Below, piece by piece: positions 41,032-42,448 of a DNA stretch of 42,448 bases. Source of the stretch: a virus; the IMG/VR virus record IMGVR_UViG_3300042691_024286, positions 1 through 42,448 of that record; one strand, given 5' to 3'. Position 1 is the stretch's first letter, and each line of letters opens with the position of its first letter. Both the position numbers and the translations under genes were made by a program. The notes under the pieces are model-generated. The model ran no database searches and had not been told where the DNA came from. It was given only the letters and a program-made list of their open reading frames with translations.

Positions 41032-42448
41032 ATGGCTAATTTTTTTTCACAGGGTGATCTTTTTAGGCAATTTACCGAAGCACAAGGTGTTCTTGATAGA
41101 GCTAAACAAGCTGGTATTGTAACTGAACGCGAACGACTGGCGATATTAACTGATGTTTATACCGCAGAAATGAATATTGGTAAAGCCAGAAAAGACATGT
41201 TAAAATCCGATGTTAAAGGGTTAAATGTATTAAAGAGAGTTGCTAGCGTTGGTAAAAAAATCAGAGACCAACAAAAACAAAATTTAGAGTTTAGTAAAAA
41301 AATTAAAGAAAATGACGCTTTAATCGAAAAACTTGAGATAAAAATATTAAAAGCTAGAAAAAAAGGTGATACGGCATTTGCCGATGCATTAACAAAACAA
41401 AGAGATAAAATGAAGTTGGATAACCAAATGAATAAGGTTACACAACAACAAATGAGAAGAACAATACCTTTATTAGGAAGAATGGGTTCTGTCGGAGCGG
41501 CCATATCTGATGTAATGGTTAGTATTGGTAGTGTATTAGGTTCAGTATTTTCTATATTAGGAGCTGTTGCATCAACTTTAATAAAGGTTGGTAGTATTCT
41601 TGTTAAGATGGTTTTAGCTCCACTTAAAAAAGCTTTCAATGTATTTTTAGAAATACAAAGTACTGTTGGAAATTTAGCCGCAGATATTGGATTAACCGCT
41701 GAGGAATCCAGGGGTTTACTAAATAATTTTGCGTCACTTACATTGTCAGCCATGAAATTTGGTGGGACAATGAAAGATGTTGCAACCCTAATATCAACAT
41801 TTAGTGAAACCACTGGTAAAAATAGATTATTCAATGAACGTGAAGTAGAACAATTAATTGAATTAGGTTTAGGCACAAATTTAGGTGTACAAGGTGCTGC
41901 TGAATTAGCGTCTAGCTTTGATAACATTGGTATATCACTCGAAAGAACAATTAACTTAACTGATAAAGCCAGAAATATGGCTGCTAAAATGAATTTAAAC
42001 TCCACAAAAGTTTTAAAGACATATAAAGGTTTGGTTGAAAGTTTAAGTGGTATTGGTTTTGGTAGAGGGTTGGATAATTTAACGAAATTGGCGGCAAAAG
42101 CCACCGCAATTAGATTTGATATAGTAAAATCAACTGAAGCGTTTACAGATTCTTTTTCTGATTTAGAAAAAGCTGTTGAAGCTTCTGCTAGAATGCAAGT
42201 ATTGGGTGGAAAATTTGCTGAAAATTTTGGTGACCCAATGCAACTCGCATTTGAATCCATGAATGATCCAGCTAAATTAGCTGAAAGAGTTACTGGTTTG
42301 GTAAAAGGTGCTATAATCAAAAGCGGTAAAGATTTTATCATACCACCAGCTGAAAGAAAAATGCTTCAAATAGCTGCCGAAACATTAGGTCAAGATTATA
42401 ATGAACTTAAAAATACTGCTTTAGAACAAGCTAAGATTGCGGATAAAA
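41032..42448 (+). CDS. Tape measure protein (3' end outside window)
   Basis: I read this frame directly. It is open from the ATG at 41032 to the right edge (472 codons). The N-terminus is a long charged coiled coil (residues about 20-145, rich in K/E/Q). A hydrophobic Gly/Ser/Val/Ile segment follows at about 151-195 (SVLGSVFSILGAVASTLIKV within it), typical of the membrane-active stretch in tape measure proteins. Further helices contain LGLTAEESRG-type and NLGVQGAAELASSFD segments. Tape measure proteins fix tail length and leave with the DNA during injection. Position after sheath, tube and chaperone-like genes supports the call. A large ORF on the opposite strand is a shadow. Confidence 0.85.
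   Translation, partial: MANFFSQGDLFRQFTEAQGVLDRAKQAGIVTERERLAILTDVYTAEMNIGKARKDMLKSDVKGLNVLKRVASVGKKIRDQQKQNLEFSKKIKENDALIEKLEIKILKARKKGDTAFADALTKQRDKMKLDNQMNKVTQQQMRRTIPLLGRMGSVGAAISDVMVSIGSVLGSVFSILGAVASTLIKVGSILVKMVLAPLKKAFNVFLEIQSTVGNLAADIGLTAEESRGLLNNFASLTLSAMKFGGTMKDVATLISTFSETTGKNRLFNEREVEQLIELGLGTNLGVQGAAELASSFDNIGISLERTINLTDKARNMAAKMNLNSTKVLKTYKGLVESLSGIGFGRGLDNLTKLAAKATAIRFDIVKSTEAFTDSFSDLEKAVEASARMQVLGGKFAENFGDPMQLAFESMNDPAKLAERVTGLVKGAIIKSGKDFIIPPAERKMLQIAAETLGQDYNELKNTALEQAKIADK

Noticed and set aside
41157-42341. 394-codon open frame on the minus strand
   Set aside because: It lies entirely antisense to the tape measure gene, whose frame is open from 41032 to the window edge with a coherent coiled-coil and hydrophobic layout. 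The reverse frame is low-complexity Ser/Leu/Phe/Pro, typical of a shadow.
1-42448. CRISPR array, tRNA or rRNA genes
   Set aside because: I saw no regularly spaced direct repeats, no cloverleaf-like segments with conserved TTC-loop words and no rRNA-like tracts. Most of the window is covered by tightly packed coding frames.

Overview
This window is part of the genome of a large, AT-rich, T4-like contractile-tailed phage (myovirus), probably infecting a member of the Bacteroidota (Flavobacteriia-like). The phage identity rests on a T4-type tail block: gp14/gp15-like connector proteins, tail sheath, tail tube, a gp26-family protein and a tape measure protein, plus baseplate-type proteins and a gp55-like late sigma factor. 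The host inference is mine. It rests on promoters of the Bacteroidota form (TTG/TTTG, exactly 20 nt, TAnnTTTG) upstream of the DNA polymerase and of the glycan operon, on A-rich gene leaders mostly lacking Shine-Dalgarno sites, and on a fibre-like protein with SprB-like sequence.

Layout. (1) 1-4167, minus strand: baseplate/virion structural genes behind a late-type promoter. (2) 4191-4904: late sigma factor. (3) 4907-18785, minus strand: a tightly packed cassette with about nine glycosyltransferases, NeuB, NeuA, a GT29-type sialyltransferase, a cytidylyltransferase, a cupin, a methyltransferase and a HAD phosphatase, interspersed with PhoH, dUTPase and an HD-like protein. (4) 18811-21652, minus: small genes (DUF397-like, holin-like, WYL-like, unknowns), closed by a strong terminator and headed by a late-type promoter. 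(5) 21673-24879: a family B DNA polymerase carrying a foreign domain inside its exonuclease region. (6) 24941-29879, minus: a BppU-like protein, virion proteins, fibre-like paralogues and a neck protein. (7) 29913-31079, plus: a GP88-family protein. (8) 31065-33351, minus: a Snf2-type helicase and an unknown gene. (9) 33431-42448, plus: the tail block, interrupted by a minus-strand Vsr-like nuclease.

How it works together. Two promoter classes are visible. Host-type promoters precede polymerase, glycan and, less exactly, helicase genes. A second motif, (GA or AC)TATTTAT, sits upstream of most structural transcription units in both orientations and is probably read by the encoded gp55-like sigma factor. 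It is the reverse complement of the T4 late box.

The observations most worth following are the sialic-acid (nonulosonate) synthesis, activation and transfer cassette, the domain embedded in the DNA polymerase, a probable programmed frameshift in the tail chaperone position, and the inverted late-promoter motif. No tRNA, rRNA, CRISPR array, insertion sequence or attachment site was recognised. The only gene-free stretch over 300 bases is 37963-38270, described below.
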